Source of the DNA: Argentina anserina
Lineage: Eukaryota; Streptophyta; Magnoliopsida; Rosales; Rosaceae
Assembly (NCBI RefSeq): GCF_933775445.1
Contig: NC_065877.1
Span: 25,606,001 to 25,670,000, forward strand
DNA length: 64,000 nt
Direction: 5' to 3'
The position numbers and the translations under genes are program-made. Shown here in pieces: positions 48,816 to 62,021 of the stretch. A model generated the notes under the pieces. The model was not told the DNA's origin and searched no databases. It was given only the letters and a program-made list of their open reading frames with translations. The first letter of the stretch is position 1. Each line of letters begins with the position of its first letter.

Positions 48816-49585
48816 AAAAAAGAGAAGGTTTTGGACAAGTTAGAACAAAACCAATCCTAACAACTAAAGGAGAACAAAACTAGCCATCTTTACAATAATC
48901 TAAAACCTCTAGAATTACTCCAAGACTATAGGACACAAATGTGGACCGAGCATCACACAAATGTGGACTGAGCATGATCTAGCATGTTTCATGATGAAGA
49001 AACAGATCGGAAGAGATTTAGCATTAAATACTTGAAACACGATATTGACTTCAACCACCGCCAACTGCTCCAACATACACAGCTATTTCAACAATAGATA
49101 ATACAAGTACAGTGTAGCTCCAACATCTTTTGCCTAATCTTTCTTGCTTTCCTTCAAATTTTCGACATTTTCGACATTTTCTACATTTTCTTTAATAATC
49201 CATGAATTCTAACAAAAGTATGGCTTATATTAGCATAAATATAGACATTGCGATAATCACTCACAAATTTTATGAATCGTTTTTTCTCTCAGATCTCTGT
49301 AAATCACTGGTCTTTAACCCCAGTGATGCTGCTTGCTCTGTACGTATTAATTGTAGGCTCTGGTATTCGTCACCAATCTGAAGAGCACCGAGCACCCCTT
49401 AACTTTGGGACGAAAAGTCTACGGCAGTACAAGTTGCCATTTCGCTTACGATCGGTCTTCGTCTAACCTTTTTATTGCTGGTGCCAAATATTAGAGTGGA
49501 AGCAATTAAGCAAAGATAAGTAAGAACATGCATGTCATTTATGGTACAGCAATGATCGAAGGAACTGCAGACACAATATGGACGT
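48785..49585. other. Duplicated inter-lectin spacer
   Basis: Matches 19365-20160 almost collinearly. At 49585 it jumps to sequence matching 20572, a ~400-bp deletion relative to the left copy (junction GGACGTT/GATTAATT). No gene. Confidence 0.85.
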
Positions 49586-51395
49586 TGATTAATTTAAATT
49601 CAACACTTCCAACGGTACGTTAGAAGTCAGCAGATATTTCCCTTTCAAGAAGAAAAGAAAGAAAAAGAACTCAGCATATACATTGATTGACTACATAATC
49701 AACTTTTTAATTTCTTTGCTTGTTCTTAAATCAAAGTATCGAACAAAAGTCAATCTCAATTGTTAATTTTTAAAACATCAATAGTAATTATTCATATACG
49801 TGTTGGCATATGATAATTAAGTCGAGTCCCATCATATCATCTTTGAAGATGTAAATAATTAGATGGAATGCGCGTATGATAAATTGATAATTAAGTGGAG
49901 TCACATCATAGCAGCTATGAAAATGTGCATTATTAGATTGAATTGAAAGCATTTCCCGGCCATCGAATTCCAAATTTCGTAAATCTTTTCCTTTGTTTTT
50001 GCCCAGACACCTCTCCATTTTGGTTGATCGCTTCATTTCAAGTCGATCAGCAAGCGTCAAGCGACCATGTTTATCACCCCAACCCTCAACATCTCATGTA
50101 TAACTTGTATGAAGGGAAATCATCGTGATGAGGAAGGTAGCAACAAGAAGAAGCAATCAGGAGGGAAGGAAAACAATTCGGTAGTGCTGGAACTTTATAG
50201 AGGAATAACTGGTGGAGGTCCTTGGGATGATGGAATCCATGACGGCATCAGAGAGATCAACCTCGTTTATGGTAAATGCATCGACTCGATGTGTGTATTC
50301 TACGATAAAAATGGTGAGCTTGTCAAAGGCGAAAGGCGAGGAGGTCATGACATGTGCAGTGAATTCAACAAGCCCATAAGTTTTGCTGAGGTGAGTTTTC
50401 ATATATGTTGGTATTCATATCTAAACCCCAACTCAGAGATATAGGGTATGCACTGAAGATTTAGCCAAACAGAGTACTATATGGAACATAAACATCAGAG
50501 TGCAGATGTTTCGTCATTTCTAAGCCATGCTGCCCGTGCATATACGCAAGTATGTAATAGTGTTATCTATGAATTGCAGATAAAGCTTGAGTACCCTGAG
50601 GAGTTTCTGGTGAGTATCAGTGGATACTATTCTGGGGTGAACTGGATAGTTGGAGATCCGGTCATCTTAAGGTCTCTCACATTTGAGAGCAATAATCGAA
50701 CATTTGGACCATTTGGAGTTCAAGTTGGGACGCCCTTTAATTTTAGAGTACAAGATGGTGAGAAAATTGTTGGCTTTAAGGGAAGAGATGGATGGCACCT
50801 AGATGCAATTGGGTTTCATATATTAAAACCGCTGGATCTTTATGGAGGAACGTCCGGAGGAGGTCCTTGGGATGATGGAAGCTTTGATGGGATCAGATAA
50901 ATCACCCTAGTCTATGGTCAATGCATCGACTCATTGTGTGTGGTGTATAAAAAAAATGGTGAGCTAATTATAGGCGACACGCATGGAGGTTATGACAAGG
51001 GCAGTGATCTTCATAAACCTCTGAATACGGTTCAGGTAAGCTTCATGTTTTGGTTCTCGTCACTTCTCTGATACATAACTAGACCCTAGTTCATAGAAAT
51101 TGAATATGCACCATGGATTAATTTCGTCAAAAACCAATATGCATGTAACACATATAGTTGCTCATCACATAATGAGTATTATTTGTGATGCATTACAGAT
51201 AAAGTTGGAATACCCAAATGAGTTTTTGGTGAGTGTCACCGGACATTATTGTGGGGTGACCTGGATAGTCGGCGCTCCGGTGGTGTTACGGTCACTTGAA
51301 TTTAAGAGCAATAGAAGAACATTTGGACCATTTGGAATACAAGTCAGCACACCCTTTACTTTTAGAGTAAAAGACGGAGAGGAAATTGTTGGGTT

Positions 51396-53395
51396 TTTTT
51401 TTTGATGGAAAAGAAAAACTTATAGACAAAAGCCTCTAGGATATCCAGAGTTTACAAGATCAAATAATAAGGCTCTAGAAGCCTCAAATGGTACCCTATC
51501 ATTCCAACATAGAGTAGAAGTGCTAGAATGACCTAAATTAGCTAAAGCATCAGCCACAAAGTTGGCCTCACGAAAAACATGAGTAAAGATAATAGAATCA
51601 AAGCTCGTAGCAATCCTTCGAATGTCTTCTACAAGCTTGATTATCCTCCATGGTGGATCAATTTGACCATTTACTGCATCAATCACAAGCTTCGAGTCTC
51701 CTTCAACTTCAAGCTTCATAAGTCCCTTAGCCTTTGCATCAATAAGGCTGTCTCTCAGTGCAAGCGCCTCTACAACAGGAACCGAGGCTCTTCCCACGGA
51801 ACTGGCTACAGCAGAGAGTGGTCTTCCATTTGCATCTTGGATAACAAAGCCACTAGCCGCTGAATTTCTATTAACTGAACCATCAAAATTGATCTTAACA
51901 CAAGAGCTAGATTAATGCAATTCATAAATAATGAATTAGCTGCCATGGTTGTTGCTAATGGATTAGCTACTGTTCCTATAAAGATTCTATCATTTCTGGT
52001 CTTCCGGATCTGCCAACAAATAATCATTATTCTTGCAAATAAATCAGCATCATACGGCTGAGTAATAAAAATTTCCTTAAAAACTTTAAAATAACCTTCT
52101 TCCAAGTCAATTGGGGAGACAATATTAGATAATCTCCAAATTTCTTTTGTAAAGTCACAATAACCAAACAAATGGTCAGCAGTTTCATTGTCATTAGAAC
52201 AAAGAGGGCAAGAGTTATCATCAATCATACCGAATCGGGATAATCTATCCCTAGTTTTAAGTCTTCCTCTAATGAGTAACCAACCAAAAACTTTAATTTT
52301 TGGTTGTATATCAAGTTTCCACATCTTATTTAAAAGCTGAATTTGATCATGTTTATGCACCTGATCATATTGCATCCAAGTGGCAGACTTAATTGAAAAC
52401 TTACCATTTGAAGAGGGCCCCCAAACAAAGCTATCCTCCTATTCAGAAACTGGTATAGGAATACCAAGTATATATTTAACAACATCTTGATCCAAAATAT
52501 CAGTAAGTTTACCTCTGTTCCACATGCCATTACTAATATAATCTTCAACAGATTCATCCAAATTAATATTACTATGTATATCAGATGGTAGAAGATTTAA
52601 CAAGGGGTAATCAAAAACCCAATTAAAAGTCTAAAATTTAATTTGCGTACCATTTCCAACGATCCACCTCATTCCTTTCAAAATCAAATCCCTAGTGTCC
52701 AAGATTCCATTCCAAGCTTTAGAATTCATCTGCTTCTTCCTGGCTTGGAAAAAAGAAACTTTAGATAAATATTTTTTCTTGATAATTTGTGACCACCAAT
52801 TTTGCTCGTCAGTAATCACTTTCCAAGCAAGCTTGGCTAAAGCTGCATTGTTAAAGAAAGCTGCAGGTCTAATACCCAAACCCCCTACAGACTTGGGTTG
52901 GCATACTTGTTCCCAAGCTACAGGAGGGCATTTCATATTGGAACCCCAGAAAAAATCCCTAAAGTGTTTATCTATGCTCATAGTGAGCTTTTTTGGGCAT
53001 TTAAAACAAGACATAACATGATTAGGTACAGAAGCCAAGTTTGACTTTATAAGGGTCAATCTCCCTGCTCTTGAGAGCGTTCCCTTTTTCCAGCCTGCAA
53101 GCTTGTTGGTAATCTTAAGTAGTAATTCTTTTGCATTGATATGATCTTTCCAAAAAAGAACATTATGAATACCAAGATAACGGCCAATAGTGGATTTATG
53201 TTGGATGTTCATAATATTAACTATTTCATTCTTGAGAGCAGAGTTTACCTTTAGAGAGAAATATAGAGAAGACTTGTGGTAGTTAATTCTCTATCCTGAA
53301 GCATTTGAAAAAAGGTTAAGTATTGCAGCAACATTTCTAGCACCTTTCTTGGTGGCCTTTGCAAAAATTAAACAATCATCAGCAAACATTAAATT
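51396..53395 (-). mobile_element. 5'-truncated L1-type LINE with RNase H
   Basis: The poly(A) end appears as a T-run at 51394-51403 on +. On minus, coding starts at the RT active site (LMFADDCLIFAK near 53395), so everything upstream, including endonuclease and most of RT, is missing. The thumb/linker follows (YLGIHNVLFWKDHINAKELL; GWKKGTLSRAGRLTLIKSNL), then the zf-RVT region (CPLCSNDNETADHLFGYC) and a C-terminal RNase H domain (LEVEGDSKLVIDAVNGQ; FREANFVADALANLGH). Several frameshifts are present. It interrupts exon 3 of the lectin copy. Confidence 0.92.
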
Positions 53396-53442
53396 AGATG
53401 GATGGCACCTAGATGCAATGGTTGGCACTAGATGCAATTGGG

Positions 53443-54430
53443 CAGCCCGGCCCATCGGCTGTGTGTGCAATGGTACATGGTCAATTTTTTTAGAAGATTA
53501 AAAAACAATTTGTAACAATTAAATTAGTCATTATCTCACATTATTCCCAAACGTGCTGTTACTATACTCATTTCTCTGTCTTTTTTCTTTATTTCCAGAC
53601 GTGCTCTCTCTCTCATGCCTCTCTTTTCTTTTCTTTTTCTTTTCCTTTATGCTTTATTCTCCACTCTCCCAACGTGTTCTCCCACTCTCCTCCATCTCCT
53701 TTCTTCTTTTCTCCTTTTCCTTTATGCTTTATTCCCACTTTCTGCTCTCCCACTCTCCTGCCTCTCATTTCTTCTCTTCTCCTCTCCCATTCTCCTGCCT
53801 CTCTTTTCGTCTCTTCTCCTCTCCCACTCTCCTTCCTCAAGACTTCGACCTTGACAAGAACGACGGGATCAACTGATTTTTTGTCTTCTGGGAATCTAAG
53901 TCCAATCGGCAAGCCTCCAAGTCTCCACTCTCTAAAATTCAAATCCAAGGTATGTTAGTTACTTAGCTAGTCTGAATTGAGTGCTTGTTTTTTGAAATTT
54001 TTTCATAATGAATTGATTGAACCACCAATTGTATTATTGTATTAGATTGAATTTTGATGTTGAATTGTTGATATTGGTCTTGAATTAGATTTTAATTTGT
54101 ATTAGATTAAATTGATAATTAAACTTTGTTTGAATATATTCTGTTTTTTGTTTTGAATTTTAAAAATGTTATAATGAGTTCATCTGGTAGTTCCAGACGC
54201 AAAAGAAAAAGGGAAGGGGACAAGTTTATTCAAAGTCAATCAGGAGCTATGGACACATTTGCTTTTAAAGTCAATCTATTATGCTTTTATATAAAATTTG
54301 CTTTCAGTTTTTTTTTATGATCTTAATTGTTGGTCTGCTTACTCACTCTGGTAATATATATGTCAAGGATATATAATGGGTTACATTTGATATTTCGCAC
54401 AAGGCTTCCAAATATGACGGACCGGCCCTG
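53443..54430 (+). mobile_element. hAT-type DNA transposon, deletion derivative
   Basis: 988 bp with terminal inverted repeats CAGCCCGGCCC and GGACCGGCCCTG, and an exact 8-bp target duplication CAATTGGG (53435-53442 and 54431-54438) in lectin sequence. Eight-base duplications and CAGGG-type ends are diagnostic of hAT. A short + frame at 54174 (MSSSGSSRRKRKREGDKF) looks like the N-terminus of a ZMYM/TTF-type hAT transposase; the rest is gone. A 300-bp pyrimidine-rich tract (53545-53845) fills the left half. Confidence 0.9.
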
Positions 54431-54590
54431 CAATTGGGTTCCATACATCTCGTGTCCCCGAAAGAGGACTCTTCGTGGGAGTTCGGAAGGGTTTTTGGAA
54501 AGCTTATTAATCTTTGGTTAAGCTTACTACACCTCTTACAGGTGTTGAGTGTACATGATAAGCTTGTAACAATCATTTAGAGTGTGAAGC

Positions 54591-55289
54591 AAATGAGATA
54601 CGGATAATCCGATCAGCATGATAGGAGTCTCAGTAGTCAATACCATTTAAGATTTAACGAGGGCAACTTCAGGGCCAAATCTGAGATTTTGAGACCTGAT
54701 GCGAGTTTTATAAATGGTGTCCTCTAAAAGCAATCCATTAGAGTTGTGATTTGGTTTCAACGCTATAAGTGTTACTTACAGAATATCATATATGTAGATA
54801 ACATATTCCAAATCTTTGAAATTTCTGAAACGCTAAATATCTCTTGTATTTAGATAATACAATATTGTCTTGGTACCTAGGGTTTGTACCTTTTGTAAGC
54901 AAATGAGTATATATCCTTAATTAGATCTTAAACTTAGGGTAGACTCTTATTAATTTATTGCAGACATGCAACCTTATTATACATAGGTATTATGATACCC
55001 TTACTAAAAAACATGTATTGTAATACCCAAACTAAGACGGGAATGTTATAAATTAGAGGATTGTAGATCTCTTTCGATTTAAAAAAAACTAAAACTAAGA
55101 CGTGAAAATTATAAGAATAGGAACAAAGAAGAGAATGAATAGTTGTTACTCATGCGCAAGTCACTTCTCTCTCTCTCTCATGCGTACTCTATACCGCTTG
55201 TTGTTGTCATTCTATTTTTAACACTCCCTGGTATAGTGAATTCTTGTCCGAAAGCAATATATATTTTTAGATTGCTACAAAGAATTTAT
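54591..55289. other. Intergenic, AT-rich
   Basis: Host DNA following the lectin pseudogene tail. No gene or repeat is recognised. Confidence 0.4.
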
Positions 55290-55499
55290 TGTTGTAGGAA
55301 AAATGAAATGATCTACTCATCTCATTGATAATACCATTTATATAGGGATCAAGATTATATAGAAATAAATGGTAATTACAATGATAATTAAAGATACATA
55401 ATGGTGATTGATCCGTTACATCCGTTGACCATAAACGTTATTCACTTATTCCTTTATTTGCATTAACGAAGGCACACTAATGGTGTTTTTCGTTCAACA
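55290..55499 (-). repeat. Copia 3' LTR (element sense)
   Basis: 210 bp, near-identical to 61100-61308 with scattered differences. Confidence 0.88.
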
Positions 55500-58400
55500 C
55501 TCCCCATTGTGCCGAGTTTTAAAAATATAATGGTGCATAAGATGTTGCCTCATTAAAAACCTTGCCAAGTAACAAAACCCAATGGGAGAAAATAAAACCT
55601 TAGTCGAAGGAGAAAAGAGCACAACACTCCTATTACATTTAAGATTAGCATATATGTGCTAGACTCCCCTTGATGTCTGCACCTCCTCCTAATCTTCACA
55701 TTAATCATGGGAGCTTTGATAACTTTTGCATATTTAATTATGTGTTTTATTTGGTACGTATTTATTTACGCCAAAAATGTAACGACGTGGATAGTATTCA
55801 TTCTCATCATGTCGTTTTCTATTTTTTTTATAGGGACTATAAACCTAAACCTTTAAGTATTGTTGTTGCGTGGGCGCTAAGGTATACAACGAATGAGAGG
55901 TCGAGTCAAGTATATTGTGTTAAGTGCAATAATGCGTCTTTGCACTTGTATATGGAATCTCATTTCTCAACACTTATTCGTCATCTTTCAATTAGACGAA
56001 AACGGATCTATTTTTAAAGACTTCGACTGATCATGAGAGCTATGGAAGCCTCACTTTTAACCTTTAGAGTACTTAAAAGCCGATTGATGGTTTAATCATC
56101 AATATTACAGTCTTCAAGATCCATTTTGAGATTGTGTCTTCCCAATGATATTTTTCATTCTTGACTTAGGATTTGTAATGGCGACATCTTTTTAGTTCAT
56201 TAAAAGACTCTGCAAATATATATTGAATACGCAATGACATAACACATCTTATCCCTATTCATAATTAAGTATTTTACTTCGTTAACGTTTCAATTCTTTT
56301 TGTAACACTACGTGATCTAGAACCATTTCTTGGGTGGATAAAGTCTGTTCTATGACTTTCATGTATATCTATTAATTTTGATCCCTATAGAGATACCTTA
56401 TTTCACCATTCATAAGCTGCATTTGTCAGTTTTTCAGAAACTACCAAACTGATAAGGTAGTGGAGTGCAATGACTTCCATTACGAGAATATCTCTTTATG
56501 GTCCATTACAAAAGAATATTTCATCGTAGTTGATTCCAGTGCGTTTGTGAGAGACCTTGCGCCATAAGGTCAGTCTATACTCTTAATTCTCATACGCATT
56601 CTAACAAAGATATATGATAGAGTTTACACTTGCAGTGTCGGCTTCACCTGCCCAAATACCTATCTCTTTGTTAGTGCACTTTAGTTCATGCTGGATCGCT
56701 TCTTTCCATTGGGCCAAAGTTACTACGTTGTTATTTCTCAACGAAGTATGGTTCGATATGAAGACTCAATATCCTACATCCTCATGTGGTTTGTATTTGG
56801 TTGAGATCTCTATATATTCAAGAATTTGTTCTAACATCTGAGGCGTTCCCCCAGTGATAACCAAAATCCAGGCATTCTCATGAGGCGGATTTGAGATTAT
56901 GGATCAATGGATCCAATTGTGCCAAACTCGTTTTCTTCCTTTAATCGAGTATATATCGAACATAAGGTGGTCTCCCCCTCTTCCTTGGTGAGCCACGGCC
57001 TATGACCCCATTTATGCCACTTTATGGTGCCAACATGCCACCATTTATGGTGGCAACGCAATGCCCAATTCCTTTTGGATGGCGTTATGTCCTCTTCTTA
57101 GGACATTGAACCTTGCAAGCATATTTGCAGCTAATATCTGTGATCTCATCACTTTGTGCAATAGTGAGGATCAATATGAGACACAGTGGGGACAAACCAC
57201 GACAATTCCTGTCGTTCCATTTGAACATTCTTTGTTCTTATCTCCCCCTAACGACAGGAAGAATGTCTTATCAAAGTGATATTCCACATATCTAGCGGAA
57301 AAAGAGATCCCTTGTCAAAGTTGCAATATAACAGACTATCTGGATGCTCATCTCCAATAAGAACATTTATTCACAGTAATTGGCTTCACCAGTATGCAAT
57401 GTGGCATCGCAATTTGGCACGTAGGTTAATTTAGTTGATCTCAAAGATTCTAGATCTGTGTCAATCCTTACGAGCTCAAGTATTTCGATTCTTCGATGTT
57501 ATCGATTGTAATTCCTTTTACAATGATTAAGGTGATAGCAAAAAGCTAGTGAGTAATAATTTGTTTGTGCAAAAATTACATTACCATAAACGAAAAGATT
57601 GGTGCGCATTACAATTTACCAATATCAAGACTAGTACTTTAGTCATCTTCCGTGAGACTAAGTGGGTTTGTAACTAGGATAAGTAACATTAGTTTTAGTA
57701 GTGAATGGTGTAATGACACGTGACCAGCGTCTCAACACATCAACTAACACCATAAATTATTTAAAGTGTCCGCAAGTTGGTTGAATTAATCCACATAATT
57801 TTCGTTAGATTCAATCCTTGAACACAGTGAGAATACATGTCCTTTGCATAGGATGATCTCAATCCAAATTTCTTTAAGAAATTGATAAGATTTGAATGAT
57901 TAGTTTTACATACCTAATTATAATGGATATAAGAAGCATAATATGGTGTTAGTGCATATACTTATGCATCAAAAATATCATTATTCCATCTTAGGGGAGC
58001 GACGAAATCTGGGGATGAAATTACATCTTCAATTCCTCCATAAAAATAAATTTAAGGATTTTGACAGTACTTTGTTTCCTTAGTTCTTACTTCTATTTTA
58101 TCCAAAAAATATGAGTGTCCTGGTGTAACTCCTTTCATATACGGACACATATAGCACAACCTGTGTATCCCAGTAAATCGTGTCAAAGCCCAAATATGCC
58201 AAAATCCTGAAGGTCAATTTCTTTTGACGTTATTGGATTTATTAAGCAGTTTCATATATACTTGCTAAATGGACATATGAACTTCTCTAATACTCGGTTA
58301 CATCTGCAGTCATTAGAGATAGTGCAAAAGAAGTAAATTGTAATCTCAGTTATTATTTTCACATGAAATAGTCGTTGACATAAATACTCCAAACATTGAA

Positions 58401-61099
58401 AGGTCATATTCTCTCTTGTTGGCTCTTGTTACACAAGATGCCAATGAGGTATATAGTTAAGACATAAAAATGGAATATCAACTCAAATGTTTAAGTGAAT
58501 TGATAGTATCGTAAAACAATATTTCCATTCCATAAGGTATGTACATTATGAATCCCGAAGGATTTATAATTAGTGATCGTTGATTAATATTATTTGGTAT
58601 ATCCACGGATATAGTACTATTGTTCTTCAGTACTATTGCCGTGAGGATCGCATAATGCATTTTTTTATTTAGTTATCCATATCATACTAATTTTTTGTGA
58701 AGTTGCTTTATTTTATGCGGTACTTCGCAAAGTCAAAATATTAAAAATTGAACCACGTATATCTTGATTAATATTCGAATATTCTCAATTTATTGAAAAA
58801 AATTCATTACTTTGGTTATATGTGCATGATTGTATCAAGGTCTTGTCCAATCCAAAGGTACTTAATACCAAAATTTTAGGCATATATAATAGCCATTACA
58901 ATTATATCTTGAAAACTAGTGACAGACTGTAATCGAAGTCTGAAACAGTTTGAATTGACATAGATTTATGTCGCTCTTAAAATTGAGGAGCTTTTTTTCT
59001 CGTAGTTTGATATTGAATATACTTTTTCAAATTGTAGTACTCTCATTACTCTACACTCTTTTTGTAAGAGGGCATTCAATTGCTCATATCATATCTCCAA
59101 TTGCCATGGATCGGTTTGTATGAACCTACATGTTCATAATATTTGCCATTTGCTTTAGGGTTATTTCTTCATTATTATCCATAGTTCATTCTGAGAAGTT
59201 TTTCTCTCTTATTTGAAAGACATTTCTTTGTCTTGAGAGACATTTCTTTATCATTCAAGATTTTAAATATGCTTCTAAGTTACTTATAGGAAAACATGTT
59301 TGCATAATTCGATCATTGTTGAGCCTTGGTTGGCTTGTAGGGTAAGTTGGTACTCAAATTCATTAGAGTCCAATGTATGTTGTGCTGGTTTAACCAACTG
59401 TAGATAGAGTATGAGACTTGTTAGTTTCGCAGTATAAAACCGTAAATAGACCTACACGAAAATTAAACATACCAAGATACATTATGGCCACTTTAGAGCT
59501 TTATGAAGTTGCTTTATCACAATAAAGATATATAATGTAATTAATTTCCAAGAAATACAAATCATATTGCAAGACCGATAATTGAAATGGTCGTATTTTT
59601 CGATGCTTCATGAAAATACTTTATCACAAGAATATGGTTGTCCTCTCTTTGTTTTTGAATTATGAAATTTCGTTATCATGACAATTCTCATATCATATGC
59701 TAAATAACATAATTATAAAAATTATATAAACATAGCATATGCAACAAATAGAGCATATCATTTAACATGGTTAAGTAATTTACAAGACTTAGGCAATTAT
59801 TGTATTTATGATACATGTCAATGATCATGTATAAATATATAATGCTTAAAAATTTAAATCATAATATCACGATTTAATGACATGCTAAGTAATTAAATTT
59901 TGATAAAAAAAACATAGCATATAACATGAATAATAGTTAGAGAGTACTTTGCTCATATAACATATATAATTTCATTTATATGAATGAAATGCAATAAAAC
60001 CGACAATACTAATTTAGATCTTACTTGTCAGTTTGCCAAATAAACTGCATATTTAAGTGATTCTTGATCTCATGATTCCATGTTGCTCGTCACATGGTTA
60101 TAAATAAATCACATGCAAAAAACAACAATACTATATGATTAGTCACTTTAATCATATGTAATGAAATTGCATTTGATTTTAATTTACCTTATTCAATAAA
60201 GGTAATAAATAATATATAAAAAGTAAAGTGGATTGCACATTTACAATTTACACAGTAGTTGTTAAATTGAGATTAGTAACAATGAATAGTAAATATGATT
60301 CACTGAGCGGCAAAAGTAATAAAATAATTACCTTTAACTGTTTACCATAAGAGGTAATTAATTTTTTTAATAATTAAAGATAAAAACCTTTTTTTTCATG
60401 GGTCGGGTCGGGTCGACGGATCCGATTTAGGAGTCGCCGGGTCGAGGTCTGCAACCGCAGATCTGAGTCAAGCGTCGTCGGATTTGTAAATTTGCCAAAT
60501 AACTGCCTGTAATTGTGGTTTCTTTTCACGTTCAATTGAATCATCGCATTTCTCGCATTAATCGTCGTAGTGTAAGTGATACGTTACATACAAAAGAATT
60601 AGAATTATATGATTAGCTCACATTTAATCATATAACAAATACTAATTCACAACAGAGAGTAGTAAATAGTTATATAGTAAATTAAATGATTATGTCACAT
60701 TTAATCATAATTTCTATTTAAATTAAGTGAATAGAAAATATGATTCATGTAATAACTTAAATTACCTTGTCAATTATACCAGAAAGAGGTAAACATATTT
60801 CTTTATGTTCTTGGGTCGAATTTGGGGCGACGAGCGGACTAAGTTGGGTCGAGTTCATCGATCTGAAAAAAACTATGTTGCAGCAGCGTTCAGTCGATGG
60901 AGGGGAGCGATGGTGGAAGGATGCCGACGGTGAGAACAAAGAAAGATGTGGGTGCCCAGATAAGAAATCTTGGTGATTTTCTGCCTTCTTCGTCTTCTTC
61001 TATAAAAATTCTTTTCAGCAGAAGCTATGGTTTCGATCTAGGTTTTCATGTTATTTTCTTTGGCTAAAACTCAAATCTAAAGCAAACGTGCTGATAACG

Positions 61100-61308
61100 T
61101 GTTGTAGGGAAAATGAAATGATTTACTCATCTCATTGATAATACCCTTTATATGGGATCAAGATTACATAGAAATAAATGGTAATTATAATGATAATTAA
61201 GGCTACATAATGGTGATTGATCCGTTACATCCGTTGACCATAAACGTTATTAACTTATTCCTTTATTTGCATTAACGAAGGCACACTAATGATATTTTTC
61301 CTTCAACA
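61100..61308 (-). repeat. Copia 5' LTR (element sense)
   Basis: 209 bp. On minus it is followed immediately by the primer-site-like CGTTATCAGCACG. Confidence 0.88.
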
Positions 61309-61586
61309 TCTATATATTGTTTGCTGATTCTGTAAAGAGGTGGAACAATATAACAAACTAAGAATTGATTTTCAAATCTTCGTAAGTAACTCATTGGAAA
61401 AGTCATATAGGAAGTATAAAGCCAATCATACTCCAAGCTCTAGCAATGAGAATTGAAAGACTACAAAATCAAAAGTCAAGGTAAGCGTCTTGCTGAATAT
61501 GAATTGGAGAAGTTTGATTTTATGGTAAGGATGGTTATTTGGTTTCAAATGTTGAACAATCAGGTGAAGAAATTTTTAGAATAATT
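61309..61586. other. Intergenic
   Basis: AT-rich host DNA between the copia element and the lectin fragment. Nothing is recognised. Confidence 0.4.
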
Positions 61587-62021
61587 GAATAATTCACATG
61601 TATCTTTGCAAAATTTTGAACTTTTGATACTTAAAGGTACGTATAATTCTCTTAATAATTCGTTTTCTAGCTAGTCGATCTGTTAGATGTTGAACAGAGA
61701 AAAATTGGTGAACCTTGTTCTATGCAGGAGAGTGGGAAGGAGAATTCAGGTAGGAAGAAGAAGACGATTGTATTGGGACCATGGGGAGGCAATGGTGGAA
61801 ATGCTTGGGATGATGGGCTATATCAAGGGGTGAGAGAAGTCACTCTCATCTATGGCCATTGCATCGACTCCATTGTTGTGGTATATGATAAAAACGGTAA
61901 GCCTGTTACATCAGAAAAGCATGGTGGTCTTGGAGGCAATCAAACAGCCGAGGTCAGCTTCAAAACTCATAGTAGAGAGCCATGGTTTTATGCTAGTATT
62001 TACAGTAATGATAACCTATAT
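61587..62021 (+). pseudogene. Truncated third copy of the single-domain lectin (exon 1)
   Basis: Matches 17801-18237, including the full first exon (61722-61952) with only a few substitutions (KENSGRKKK for KDNSGGKKK). The donor site GAG|GTCAGC is kept. Identity ends abruptly at 62021 in the intron, where LTR-like DNA starts, and no exon 2 follows in the window. Not a functional lectin unless a distant exon exists. Confidence 0.9.

Larger units (their letters stand above)
50067..54556 (+). pseudogene. Broken second copy of the two-domain lectin
   Basis: Exon equivalents: 50067-50390, 50580-51035, and exon 3 in pieces 51199-51395 and 54431-54556. Lesions: GAA to TAA nonsense at 50898-50900 at the start of domain 2 (FDGIR*), a Gly-to-Arg change in LYRGITGGG of domain 1, a LINE insertion at 51396, a hAT insertion at 53443 and a later TAA in the tail. 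Splice sites and domain 1 remain open, so a single-domain truncated product is conceivable on paper. Upstream flank 49586-50066 matches 20572-21058. Confidence 0.93.
55290..61308 (-). mobile_element. Ty1/copia retrotransposon, decayed
   Basis: LTRs at 55290-55499 and 61100-61308, both TGTTGTAGG...TTCAACA on +. Flanks TTTAT and TCTAT are a probable target duplication with one change. On minus, CGTTATCAGCACG follows the LTR, a primer site seen in several plant copia lineages, and AATGGGGAG precedes the other LTR as polypurine tract. At 55540-55620 (minus) is the CTTCGACTAAGGTTTTA and CCCATTGGGTTTT signature common 3' of plant copia pol. A copia RT-onset-like motif (LAQWKEAIQHEL) is on minus near 56700. 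No long ORF survives. Confidence 0.87.

Noticed and set aside
53553..53958. Ser/Leu/Phe-rich ORFs in several frames
   Set aside because: Translation of a CT-rich low-complexity tract inside a hAT derivative.
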